Origin: JBOGEN01 sp050743265
GTDB lineage: Bacteria; Actinomycetota; Actinomycetes; JBOGEN01
DNA: 64,000 nt
Assembly (NCBI GenBank): GCA_050743265.1
Contig: JBOGEN010000104.1
Span: 5,260-69,259, forward strand
Reading direction: 5' to 3'
Numbering within the stretch: position 1 is the first letter of the stretch; each line of letters opens with the position of its first letter. Of the stretch, positions 42,460-49,890 are shown in pieces. The notes under the pieces were generated by a model. It searched no databases. It saw only the letters and a list, made by a program, of their open reading frames with translations, and had not been told where the DNA came from. Both the position numbers and the translations under genes were made by a program.

Positions 42460-43728
42460 CTAAACGGGCTGGTCGGACGCCCTGATCTCGTCCAGGACGG
42501 GGGCCAGGTACGTGCGGAAGGCCGCCGGGTCCTCGGCCATCGGGAAGTGCCCCATCCCTTCGAGCAGGGTGAACCGGCCGCCCAGCTGCTCGGCCGCCGT
42601 CCGGCTCATCTCGGGGGTGGAGGAGTAGTCGTACTCGCCGCAGAACACGAACAGCGGGCAGCGCGTCGGGCCGAGGTCGGCGGCCACGGCGGGCAGGGTC
42701 GCGACGAACGCGGTGTCCCCGTGGTACACCCCGGCGCCGGACTGCCCGTACTCCCACAGCACCTGGTCCTGCAGGTGCTGCGGGCTGGCCGGCGACATGA
42801 GGCCGGCGACCCAGGTGGACAGGAACTGGCTGTGGTCGACCTCCATCTGCCGGGTCCAGGCCACCCGGCGGGAGGGGTTCCCGAAGCCCCCTTCGAGCGA
42901 GACGACCGCGCGGAACGCCTCGCCATGCGCGCTCGCGAGGTACAGGCCGAGCGAGCCGCCCATGGAGCACCCGAGCAGCGCCGGCCGCTCCAGGCCGAGG
43001 GTGGCCATGAACGCGAGGACCGCCTCGGCGTACCAGGCGACGTCGAGCTCGTACGTGCGGCGCCGCCAGTCCGCGGGCGGGTTCGAGCGCCCGTGCCAGG
43101 GCAGGTCGAACGCGTACAGCGCGAAGCCGTCCGTGAGGTCGGCGTCCTCCATGACGTGGTGGTACTGCCTGCTGTCCGAGCCGGCGGTGTGCAGGCAGAC
43201 GAGCGGGATGCCCGAGCCCGCGGTCTCGTAGTAGACCCGGTACGTCTCCCCGGCGATGGTGACCGGGACGTAGTGGCCGGTGATGCGGCTGGGCCCGTCC
43301 AGCCTCTCGCCGGTCGGCGCCGTACGCGGGCCGTCGGTGTCGGCCTTGCCGGCGAGGACGCGCAGCACCCGCTCGAGCACGGGGGAGCACTGGGCCCAGC
43401 ACAGCCGGTCCCCGCTGACGACGTCCGCGCCGAGCGTGGCCACCAGCGCCTGGGCGGTGTTGTGCCCGGCGGGCGGCACCGGCATCCGGTAGCCGCGCCA
43501 GGCCTCGGCGGACAACGAGAACGCGAATGCCCACGAGTCGTTGATGTCGACCCCGGAGCGGACGGTGACCCCGGACGTGACGCCGTCGCCGGTCGAGACG
43601 AGCAGGCGCTCCTCACCGAGCGTCAGCAGGAAACGCCGCGGCTCCCTCCGCGGGAGGGCCCGGAGCACCGGGTCCGCGGCGAGGTCCCACGTCTCGCGGC
43701 GTCCGGGGTCGGTCACGGCCTCGGGCAC
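42460..43728 (-). CDS. Alpha/beta hydrolase with an N-terminal SCP2-like domain
   Basis: About 422 residues if started at GTG 43728 (TGAGGA 6 bases upstream). Residues 1-125 have the run RFLLTLGEERLLVSTGDG, AFAFSLSAEAWRGY and a GDRLCWAQCSPVLERVLRVL helix, which resembles a sterol-carrier-protein-2/substrate-binding fold, but this is only a pattern impression. Residues 150-420 are an alpha/beta hydrolase: oxyanion LVCLHTAGSDSRQY, nucleophile elbow LLGCSMGGSLGLYLA (Ser near 285), and the late His in GMGHFPMAEDP. Acts on an ester, thioester or C-C bond of the pathway substrate (inference). 7 bases downstream of the small cupin. Confidence 0.78.
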   Translation of the reverse strand: MPEAVTDPGRRETWDLAADPVLRALPRREPRRFLLTLGEERLLVSTGDGVTSGVTVRSGVDINDSWAFAFSLSAEAWRGYRMPVPPAGHNTAQALVATLGADVVSGDRLCWAQCSPVLERVLRVLAGKADTDGPRTAPTGERLDGPSRITGHYVPVTIAGETYRVYYETAGSGIPLVCLHTAGSDSRQYHHVMEDADLTDGFALYAFDLPWHGRSNPPADWRRRTYELDVAWYAEAVLAFMATLGLERPALLGCSMGGSLGLYLASAHGEAFRAVVSLEGGFGNPSRRVAWTRQMEVDHSQFLSTWVAGLMSPASPQHLQDQVLWEYGQSGAGVYHGDTAFVATLPAVAADLGPTRCPLFVFCGEYDYSSTPEMSRTAAEQLGGRFTLLEGMGHFPMAEDPAAFRTYLAPVLDEIRASDQPV

Positions 43729-43735
43729 GGCGTCC

Positions 43736-44137
43736 TCACCCACCGGCTCCGGTGACCCGGGCGTACAGCGCCTCCTCGACCTCGCTCGTCCACTTCGTCT
43801 GCCCGAGCGAGATGGCGACATGGATGAGCAGGCTGTCGTCGGCGGCGCCGTGCCAGTGCTCCTCGTCCGGCGGGACGTAGACGACATCGCCCACGGTGAT
43901 GAGGGCCTTCTCCTCGTCCCGGTTCTGCACGAATCCGCGGCCGTGGGTCACGATGAGGACCTGGCCTTCGCCGTGGCTGTGCCAGTACGTACGCGCCCCG
44001 GGCGTGAAGCACACGGTGTTCGCGGTGAGCGCCGGGTTCTTCTCGGCCAGGATCGGGTCCGCCCAGACGGTCCCGGTGAACGTGTCCGTACGGTTCTCGG
44101 AAGCCGTCCCGGGCAGTCGGCCACGGTGGATCTTCAT
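43736..44137 (-). CDS. Small single-domain cupin
   Basis: 133 residues. One beta-barrel with WHSHGEGQVLIVTHGRGFV (His/His/Glu/Gln-region metal motif near residue 52) and VVYVPPDEEHWHGAADDSLL (third histidine near 97). It resembles quercetinase- or decarboxylase-like YhhW/RemF cupins, such as carboxymuconolactone-associated cupins in aromatic operons. ATG 44137. It is followed 7 bases later by the alpha/beta hydrolase and preceded by the lactonase gene, so it is part of the six-gene minus-strand operon. Confidence 0.82.
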   Translation of the reverse strand: MKIHRGRLPGTASENRTDTFTGTVWADPILAEKNPALTANTVCFTPGARTYWHSHGEGQVLIVTHGRGFVQNRDEEKALITVGDVVYVPPDEEHWHGAADDSLLIHVAISLGQTKWTSEVEEALYARVTGAGG

Positions 44138-44196
44138 CTCGGCAGTCCCTCGCCTCGTCAGTGGGGTGGTCGGTCGGGGTGTCGGTCGGTGCCCCC

Positions 44197-44207
44197 GGGG
44201 GGGGGGG
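44197..44207. repeat. Run of 11 G residues beside the lactonase stop codon
   Basis: CCCCC at 44192-44196 is followed directly by 11 G, ending one base before the lactonase stop codon. The G-rich stretch upstream (GTCGGTCGG repeated) adds to it. It could be a slippage site or a sequencing weak point; it lies outside both coding regions. Confidence 0.75.
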
Positions 44208-44990
44208 TCAGCAGATGCGTACGGCCGTGCCCTCGAGGCCCTCGACCGGGGGAAAGCGGGTCATGACGTCCGGGTCATGGCCGGCGACGAGTGCGAGCTG
44301 GTCCCCGTCGGTGAGGTCGCGGAGCAGCTGGTACGCCTGGTACATCTCCGTGAGGTCGTCCAGGATCGCGAACGGCCGGTCCAGCTCGACCTCCTCGTAC
44401 AGGTGCACGGCGTCGGAGGCCAGCACGGCCTCGCGTCCCTCGGTCGTGACCGTGAGCACGAGCTGGCCGGGGGTGTGCCCGCCGACACGCTGCGCGCGCA
44501 GGCCCGGCGCGATCTCGGCGTCGTCGTCCAGCCGGCTGACGCGCCCCTCCTTCTCCGCCGTCTCGACGTACGCGATCTCGTCCTCCTCGACGACCTGGGC
44601 GAACTGGGTGCGCTTCGCCCACGGGCTCGTCCAGAAGTCCAGCTCGCGCCCGGAGAGGAGGATCTGCGCGTCGGGGAACACGGAGAGGTTGCCGATGTGG
44701 TCGTAGTGGAAGTGCGTGGCGACCACCCGCGAGACGTCGCCCGGGGACAGCCCCAGCTTGGCCAGGCCCTCGGCCGGCGTGAGCAGCGACGTCCGGCCAC
44801 GGCGTGCCCCCGCCGACGGCGCGAAGCCGGTGTCGACCACGGTGACGGTGTCGTCGGTGCGCAGGACCCAGAAGAAGTAGTCCATCTGCACGGTGACGTC
44901 GGGCTCGCCGTACGCGTGGTAGCGGTAGTACGTCTCCGACTTGGTCGTCTCGAGCGTCCCGTAGCGGACGGCGATGACCTCGTGCTCCAT
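44208..44990 (-). CDS. Metallo-beta-lactamase-fold hydrolase, N-acyl homoserine lactonase-like
   Basis: About 260 residues. HxHxDH reads THFHYDHIGN near residue 112; the third and fourth metal sites appear in VGGHTPGQLVLTV (near 172) and ASDAVHLYEE (near 193), and the final His in VAGHDPDVM. The order fits the AiiA-like lactonase family. In this operon it probably opens a lactone intermediate rather than a signal molecule (inference). Its ATG shares one base with the transporter stop (TGATG). Confidence 0.83.
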   Translation of the reverse strand: MEHEVIAVRYGTLETTKSETYYRYHAYGEPDVTVQMDYFFWVLRTDDTVTVVDTGFAPSAGARRGRTSLLTPAEGLAKLGLSPGDVSRVVATHFHYDHIGNLSVFPDAQILLSGRELDFWTSPWAKRTQFAQVVEEDEIAYVETAEKEGRVSRLDDDAEIAPGLRAQRVGGHTPGQLVLTVTTEGREAVLASDAVHLYEEVELDRPFAILDDLTEMYQAYQLLRDLTDGDQLALVAGHDPDVMTRFPPVEGLEGTAVRIC

Positions 44991-46348
44991 CACGGCGCCA
45001 TGGGCTGCGGACGCGTCACACCGACCGGTTCCTCGGCCACGGCCGACAGCGTGGACTCCCGGGTCTCGGGCAGGTACCGCCACAGGGCGACGCCGGCGAG
45101 CAGGGCCACGCCGCACAGGTAGAACGCGGGGGAGATGCTGAGCCCGGTCGACGCCACCAGCCACCCGCCGAGGAACGGGCCGGGCCCGGCGACGATCGCC
45201 AGCGCGAGGTTGTAGCCGACGGACGCGCCGCTCACCCGGGTGGCGTCAGGGAACAGCTCGGCGAGCAGCACCACGCTCGTCACGTTCGCCAGCGCCTCGG
45301 CGATGCCGAGCAGGACGAGCCCGAGCAGCGCGAGCACGATCACGCCCTGCGACATCAGCCCGAACGCCGGGACGCCGAACAGTGCCATCGCCGCGCACCC
45401 GCCGATCATCGTGGGGCGGCGTCCGATGCGGTCGCTCAGCATGCCGACGCAGGGGCACAGCGCCGCGTACACGAGCAGCCCGACCGAGGTGAGCACGAGC
45501 GCGGTCGTCGGGTCGAACCCGGAGGTCTCCGTCAGGTAGCTCACCGCGAACGTGACCAGGTAGTAGTAGCCGAGCCCGATGACGCTCGCCGCGGCGAACA
45601 CGAGCCCGATCTGCTGGAGGTTCTCCTTGCCGGCACGGCGCAGCGGTGTGGTGGTCACGCGCTGCTGGCGCTGCAGGTTCCGGTAGACGGGGGTCTCGTC
45701 CAGCCTGATCCGCAGGTAGAGACCGATGGCCGTGAGCGGTGCGGCGACGAGGAACGGGATGCGCCAGCCCCAGGCCAGCATCGCGTCGTCGCTCAGGGTG
45801 AGGCTCAGGGTGAGGCCGACGAGCCCTCCGACGGCGCCGGCGAGGGCGGCGGTCATCGAGATCACGCTGGACGCGAGGCCGCGCTTGTCCTGGGGGGCCT
45901 GCTCGATGAGGAACGTGGAGGACCCGGTCCACTCCCCGCCCGCGGACACGCCCTGTACGCAGCGCAGCAGGACGAGCAGGACGGGCGCGACGATGCCGAC
46001 CGTCTCGTACGAGGGCAGGAGCGCGATGAGCGTCGTCGAGACGCCCATGAGGATGATCGACGTGGCAAGCGCGGGACGCCGGCCGAACCGGTCCCCGACC
46101 CAGCCGAAGACGAACCCGCCGACCGGACGGAAGAAGAAGGCCACGCCGAAGACGGCCAGGGCCGAGAGCAGCGAGACGGTCGGGTCGTCCGTGGGGAAGA
46201 AGACCTGCCCGATGGTCGTGGCGACGAAGCCGTAGACGGCGAAGTCGAACCACTCCATGAAGTTGCCGACGCCGGTCGCGAGGACCGCCTTCCGGCGGAA
46301 CGCGGGCGGGCTGACAGGGCTGGCAGGGTCCGCGGGGGTGCTGCTCAT
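44990..46348 (-). CDS. MHS-family MFS transporter (metabolite:H+ symporter)
   Basis: 452 residues with twelve predicted helices. Helix 1 has GNFMEWFDFAVYGFVA, and loop 2-3 reads GWVGDRFGRRPAL, both diagnostic of the MHS group (KgtP, ShiA, ProP, PcaT). RIRLDETP after helix 6 and LSDRIGRRP in loop 8-9 match. Substrates are usually dicarboxylates, shikimate or aromatic acids, which agrees with uptake for the catabolic operon. It sits between the aldehyde dehydrogenase (12 bases) and lactonase genes. Confidence 0.9.
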   Translation of the reverse strand: MSSTPADPASPVSPPAFRRKAVLATGVGNFMEWFDFAVYGFVATTIGQVFFPTDDPTVSLLSALAVFGVAFFFRPVGGFVFGWVGDRFGRRPALATSIILMGVSTTLIALLPSYETVGIVAPVLLVLLRCVQGVSAGGEWTGSSTFLIEQAPQDKRGLASSVISMTAALAGAVGGLVGLTLSLTLSDDAMLAWGWRIPFLVAAPLTAIGLYLRIRLDETPVYRNLQRQQRVTTTPLRRAGKENLQQIGLVFAAASVIGLGYYYLVTFAVSYLTETSGFDPTTALVLTSVGLLVYAALCPCVGMLSDRIGRRPTMIGGCAAMALFGVPAFGLMSQGVIVLALLGLVLLGIAEALANVTSVVLLAELFPDATRVSGASVGYNLALAIVAGPGPFLGGWLVASTGLSISPAFYLCGVALLAGVALWRYLPETRESTLSAVAEEPVGVTRPQPMAP

Positions 46349-46360
46349 CGTGGGGCTCCC

Positions 46361-47851
46361 CTAGCCGAGGGTGAAGGGGTCACGGGTCTCGCCGGTGAGC
46401 TCGACCCACACGGCCTTGGTCTCGGTGTACGCCTTGATCGCCTCGCTGCCGTTCTCCCGGCCGATGCCGCTCGCACCGAATCCCCCGAAGGGCACGAGGG
46501 GGCTGACCGTCCGGTACGCGTTCACCCACACCGACCCGGCACGCAGTGCCGAGGCCACGCGGTGGGCGCGGTGCACGTCCTTGGTCCAGACGGAGGCCGC
46601 GAGCCCGAACTCCGTCCCGTTCGCGAGCCGGACGCCCTCGTCCTCGTCGCAGAAGCCGATCACGCTCAGCACGGGGCCGAAGATCTCTTCGCGTACGGCA
46701 CGCATGGACGGGTCGACGTCGGTGAGGACGGTGGGGTGGACGAAGTAGCCGCCGAGGTCCTCGACCCGGTCGCCGCCGCACGCGATGGTCGCGCCCTGGG
46801 ACCTGGCCGCCTCGAAGTGGTCGAGCACCTTCTGGAACTGGCGGTCGTTCGCCAGCGGGCCCATCTCGGTCGTCGGGTCGGACGGGTCGCCGATCCGGAT
46901 GGTCTTCGCCCGGTCGACGATGCGGCGGACGAGGTCGTCCTTGACGTCCTCGTGCACGACGAGCCGCGAGCCCGCCATGCAGGTCTGGCCCGTCGCGGCG
47001 AAGACCCCGGCGATCACGCCGTTCGCCGCGGCGTCGAGGTCGGCTTCCGGGAACACGACCTGCGCGGACTTGCCGCCGAGCTCCAGGGTCACCCGCGTGA
47101 CGTTGTCCGCGGCGGCGTGCGCGACGGCCTTGCCGGTCGCCGTCGACCCGGTGAACGCGACCTTGTCGACGCCGGGATGCCCGGCCAGCGCGGCGCCCGT
47201 CTCCGGCCCCCAACCGGTGACCACGTTGATCACCCCGGGCGGGAAGCCGGCCTCCTCGGCCAGGGCGGCGAGCTCGACCGCGCTGACGGGCGTGTAGTCG
47301 CTGGGCTTGACGACGAACGTGCAGCCTGCGGCGAGACCGGGGGCCAGCTTCCATGTGAGCAGCAGGAGCGGCGAATTCCACGGGATGATCGCGCCCACCA
47401 CGCCGACGGGCTCGTGCTGCGTGTACACGAAGTAGGTGGGCTTGTCCGACGGCAGCACGCTGCCCTCGAGCTTGTCGGCCAGCCCGGCGAAGTAGTAGTA
47501 CCACTCGGGCAGGACCTTGGTCTGGCCCTGCATCTCCGCCAGCAGCTTGCCATTGTCGTGCGTCTCGATCTCCGCGAGGCGTTGCGCGTCGCGGGCGATG
47601 AGGTCGCCGAGCCGGCGCAGCAGCTTGCCGCGCTGTGTCGCCGTCATCGACCCCCAGGGGCCGTCGAGTGCCGCACGGGCGGCCGCGACTGCGCGGTCCA
47701 CGTCGGCCGCCGTGCCGTCGGCGACGGTCGCCCACGGCTCGCCGGTGTACGGGTCGATGGACTCGTAGGTCCGTGCCGACGCGGCCTCGGTGGACGTCCC
47801 GTCCACGAAGAGCCGGTACGCCGGACGGTGCTGCTGCTCGCTGACGGTCAC
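46361..47851 (-). CDS. NAD(P)-dependent aldehyde dehydrogenase
   Basis: 496 residues, full length for the class 1/2 ALDH superfamily. Catalytic Glu in VTLELGGKSAQVVF (near residue 252), nucleophile Cys in ATGQTCMAGSR (near 286), coenzyme loop FTGSTATGKAVAHAA, and IFGPVLSVIGF. The C-terminal GFGASGIGRENGSEAIKAYT is usual for betaine-aldehyde and hydroxymuconic-semialdehyde-type enzymes. It is the first gene of a six-gene operon running to the GntR gene. GTG start with GGAGAC upstream; promoter at 47908-47936. Confidence 0.9.
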   Translation of the reverse strand: MTVSEQQHRPAYRLFVDGTSTEAASARTYESIDPYTGEPWATVADGTAADVDRAVAAARAALDGPWGSMTATQRGKLLRRLGDLIARDAQRLAEIETHDNGKLLAEMQGQTKVLPEWYYYFAGLADKLEGSVLPSDKPTYFVYTQHEPVGVVGAIIPWNSPLLLLTWKLAPGLAAGCTFVVKPSDYTPVSAVELAALAEEAGFPPGVINVVTGWGPETGAALAGHPGVDKVAFTGSTATGKAVAHAAADNVTRVTLELGGKSAQVVFPEADLDAAANGVIAGVFAATGQTCMAGSRLVVHEDVKDDLVRRIVDRAKTIRIGDPSDPTTEMGPLANDRQFQKVLDHFEAARSQGATIACGGDRVEDLGGYFVHPTVLTDVDPSMRAVREEIFGPVLSVIGFCDEDEGVRLANGTEFGLAASVWTKDVHRAHRVASALRAGSVWVNAYRTVSPLVPFGGFGASGIGRENGSEAIKAYTETKAVWVELTGETRDPFTLG

Positions 47852-47907
47852 CGTGTCTCCCTCGGTGCCCCACGCGTGGTGGCGACAGATACACCAGATT
47901 TCAGGAC

Positions 47908-47940
47908 ATGCTGGACATTTGTAAGATGTCTGTCAATAGG
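47908..47940. promoter_or_regulatory. Overlapping divergent promoters with a palindrome in the spacer
   Basis: Minus strand: -35 TTGACA at 47936-47931, spacer of exactly 17 bases, -10 CAGCAT at 47913-47908. The spacer is a palindrome, GACAT-TTGTAAG-ATGTC (47914-47930, plus strand). Plus strand: -35-like TGGACA 47912-47917 and -10-like AATAGG 47935-47940, also 17 bases apart. A repressor bound at the palindrome would silence both the aldehyde dehydrogenase and the hydroxyacid dehydrogenase operons. Confidence 0.55.
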
Positions 47941-48023
47941 ACCGTCCGACAATCTGCCCTGACCCTTCCCGCTGGAACGCCCCTGCTCAGCGGGTCCGCG
48001 GTGGCGAGGTGAGGAGCGTGCAC

Positions 48024-48956
48024 ATGCAGCCCACGGTGGGGTTCGTCGGTCTCGGCAACATGGGCCTGCCGATGGTCCACCGGCTCTGTGAAGCCGGGTA
48101 CGACATGGTCGTCGCGGACGTGAGCGCCGACGCGCGCGCACGCGCGGAGGCGGAGGGTGCAGCCGTCGCCGGGTCCGCGGCCGAGGTCGCCGACCGGGCC
48201 ACCATCGTGCTCACGAGTCTCCCCACGCCTGACTCCGTCCGCGAGGTGACGGTGGGCGAGAAGGGGCTTGTGCACGGCTCCCGTCTCGAGGTGTGGGTCG
48301 AGACGTCCACGACGGGCGCCGAGACCGTCGGTGAGCTCGCCCGTGCGCTGTCGGCCCGCGGGATCAGCACGGTCGACTCGCCCGTGAGCGGCGGTGTGTC
48401 CGGGTCGTGGGCCGGGACCCTCGCGGTGATGGCCGCCGGGGACGCTGCCGTGTTCGGGAGGGTGAAGCCCGTCCTCGAGGTGCTGGGGAACGTGTTCCAC
48501 GTCGGCGAGCAGGCGGGTCACGGCCAGACGATGAAGCTGGTGAACAACTACCTCTCGGCGACCGCCATGGCGGCCACGTCGGAGGCGGTCGTGCTCGGGC
48601 TCAAGGCGGGCCTGGACGCCCAGGTGATGATCGACGTGCTCAACGCGGGCACCGGGCGCAACAGTGCGACGGTCGACAAGTTCCCGCGCTCGGTGCTGAC
48701 CCGCAAGTTCGCCAACGGGTTCACCACCGGCCTCATGTACAAGGACCTGCAGCTGTTCTCCGAGCAGGCGAACGAGCTGCGGATGCCGATGTGGGTGGCC
48801 GAGTCCGTCCGCCAGCTCTGGATGTACGTGCTGGCGCGCGGCGGCGAGGACAGCGACTTCACCACGATCGTCACGCACCTGGAGGAGTGGGCGGGCGTCG
48901 AGGCGCGCGGCGGCGGCACGCCGGGCAACGGCCAGTCGGAGAACGGCTCGCGATAG
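48024..48956 (+). CDS. NAD-dependent beta-hydroxyacid dehydrogenase, 3-hydroxyisobutyrate dehydrogenase-like
   Basis: About 310 residues. GFVGLGNMGLPMVHRL (coenzyme), TVDSPVSGGVSGSWAGTLAVM (substrate) and GHGQTMKLVNNYLSAT (catalytic Lys) are the family motifs. Longer C-terminal tail, Gly-rich. ATG 48024 lies 7 bases after TGAGGAG. Divergent from the aldehyde dehydrogenase operon and sharing its control region, so likely the same pathway. Distinct from the paralog at 39998 in substrate loop. Confidence 0.87.
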   Translation: MQPTVGFVGLGNMGLPMVHRLCEAGYDMVVADVSADARARAEAEGAAVAGSAAEVADRATIVLTSLPTPDSVREVTVGEKGLVHGSRLEVWVETSTTGAETVGELARALSARGISTVDSPVSGGVSGSWAGTLAVMAAGDAAVFGRVKPVLEVLGNVFHVGEQAGHGQTMKLVNNYLSATAMAATSEAVVLGLKAGLDAQVMIDVLNAGTGRNSATVDKFPRSVLTRKFANGFTTGLMYKDLQLFSEQANELRMPMWVAESVRQLWMYVLARGGEDSDFTTIVTHLEEWAGVEARGGGTPGNGQSENGSR

Positions 48957-48995
48957 ACAGGCTCCTCTGGGGGAGCCGAGGAGGAAGGACAGCCC

Positions 48996-49289
48996 ATGGC
49001 ATTCGCCGTTGTCGCCACGTGGACGGCCAAGGAGGGGGAGGAGAAGCGGATCCTCGACGTCATCGCCCGGGTGACGCCTCCCTCGCGCGCCGAGGAGAAG
49101 AACCTCGTCTACCAGGCGCACGTCTCCCCGGACGACCCCCGCACGTTCGTCCTCTACGAGCAGTACACCGACGAGGAGGGCTTCGAGGAGCACAGGGCGT
49201 CCGCGCACTTCCAGGAGCACGTGCTCGGCTACGCCCTGCAGTACCTCGAGAGCCGCGAGATCAAGACGTACCGCACCGTCGACGGCTGA
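48996..49289 (+). CDS. ABM (antibiotic biosynthesis monooxygenase) domain protein
   Basis: 97 residues, a single ferredoxin-like dimeric alpha/beta barrel: FAVVATWTAKEGEEKRILDV, VYQAHVSPDDPRTFVLYEQY and HFQEHVLGYALQYLESRE. Family members act as cofactor-free monooxygenases or bind lactones and aldehydes. It is 39 bases downstream of the hydroxyacid dehydrogenase and ends at a strong terminator. Confidence 0.82.
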   Translation: MAFAVVATWTAKEGEEKRILDVIARVTPPSRAEEKNLVYQAHVSPDDPRTFVLYEQYTDEEGFEEHRASAHFQEHVLGYALQYLESREIKTYRTVDG

Positions 49290-49319
49290 CCGGCTGTCGG
49301 CCGCGCGGCGCAGGACATG

Positions 49320-49355
49320 ACGAAGGGCGCGCCCCGCGCAAGGCGCGCCCTTCGT
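49320..49355. terminator. Strong bidirectional terminator
   Basis: ACGAAGGGCGCGCC (49320-49333), loop CCGCGCAA, GGCGCGCCCTTCGT (49342-49355): a perfect 14-bp stem between the ABM gene and the convergent basic-protein gene at 49370. Confidence 0.8.
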
Positions 49356-49369
49356 GGCTGCGGCGCTGG

Positions 49370-49696
49370 TCAGCGGCCGATGGCCTCCTCCAGCTGGGCC
49401 TTGGTCATGGTCGAGCGCCCCTTGATGCCCCGGCGCTTGGCCTCGCCGTACAGCTGGTCCCGAGTGCGGCCTCCCGGCCCGGAGCCCGAACGCTTGCCTC
49501 CGCGGCGGCTCGCCGAGATGTCCCGGGTCGAGCTCGGGCTGGCCTGCCGCGTCTGACCCGCGCGGGCCCGCTCCTTGTTCACCGTCCGGGCGGCGATCTC
49601 GGTGGCCCGCTTCTCGGACCGGCCCTCGGCCTTCTGGCTCGCCTTGACGTGCTCGTACTGGCGTTCCTGCTTCCGGTTCCACTGCTGCTGCGGCAT
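49370..49696 (-). CDS. Basic 'plasmid stabilization'-type protein
   Basis: 108 residues, strongly basic. QWNRKQERQYEHVKASQKAEG, then ATEIAARTVNKERARAGQ and GGRTRDQLYGEAKRRGIKGR followed by MTKAQLEEAIG, is the layout of a family commonly labelled plasmid stabilization protein in actinobacteria. The last 40 residues resemble a SAP/Rho-N DNA-binding helix pair. Despite the name there is no plasmid evidence here. ATG 49696 with AGGAGG upstream (rather close to its gene start) and no operon partner. Confidence 0.78.
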   Translation of the reverse strand: MPQQQWNRKQERQYEHVKASQKAEGRSEKRATEIAARTVNKERARAGQTRQASPSSTRDISASRRGGKRSGSGPGGRTRDQLYGEAKRRGIKGRSTMTKAQLEEAIGR

Positions 49697-49812
49697 GAGA
49701 GCTCCTTCCTCCTGGCCGCGCGGCTCAGGCGCCCGCCGTTCCGTCGAGGGGCCCGTACCCGATCGAGGACGCCTCTCACATGTTCGGCTCCTGCGCGACC
49801 GGACCGCCTGGC

Positions 49813-49818
49813 TAGACT
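49813..49818 (+). promoter_or_regulatory. Possible TAGACT -10 box for the CHAD-ParA operon
   Basis: TAGACT fits TANNNT and lies 72 bases before the preferred ATG at 49891. No clear -35 is seen 16-18 bases upstream. Confidence 0.3.
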
Positions 49819-49890
49819 CTGGCGTTCTCGGGCGGGTCGTTTCCCGGGCGGGTGAGTGAGGCCGGTCGGTCGCGGACGAGGGAAGGCGAC

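Noticed and set aside
49370..49696. Evidence of a plasmid from the 'plasmid stabilization' protein
   Set aside because: The family name is historical; everything around it is chromosomal and there are no replication or conjugation genes.
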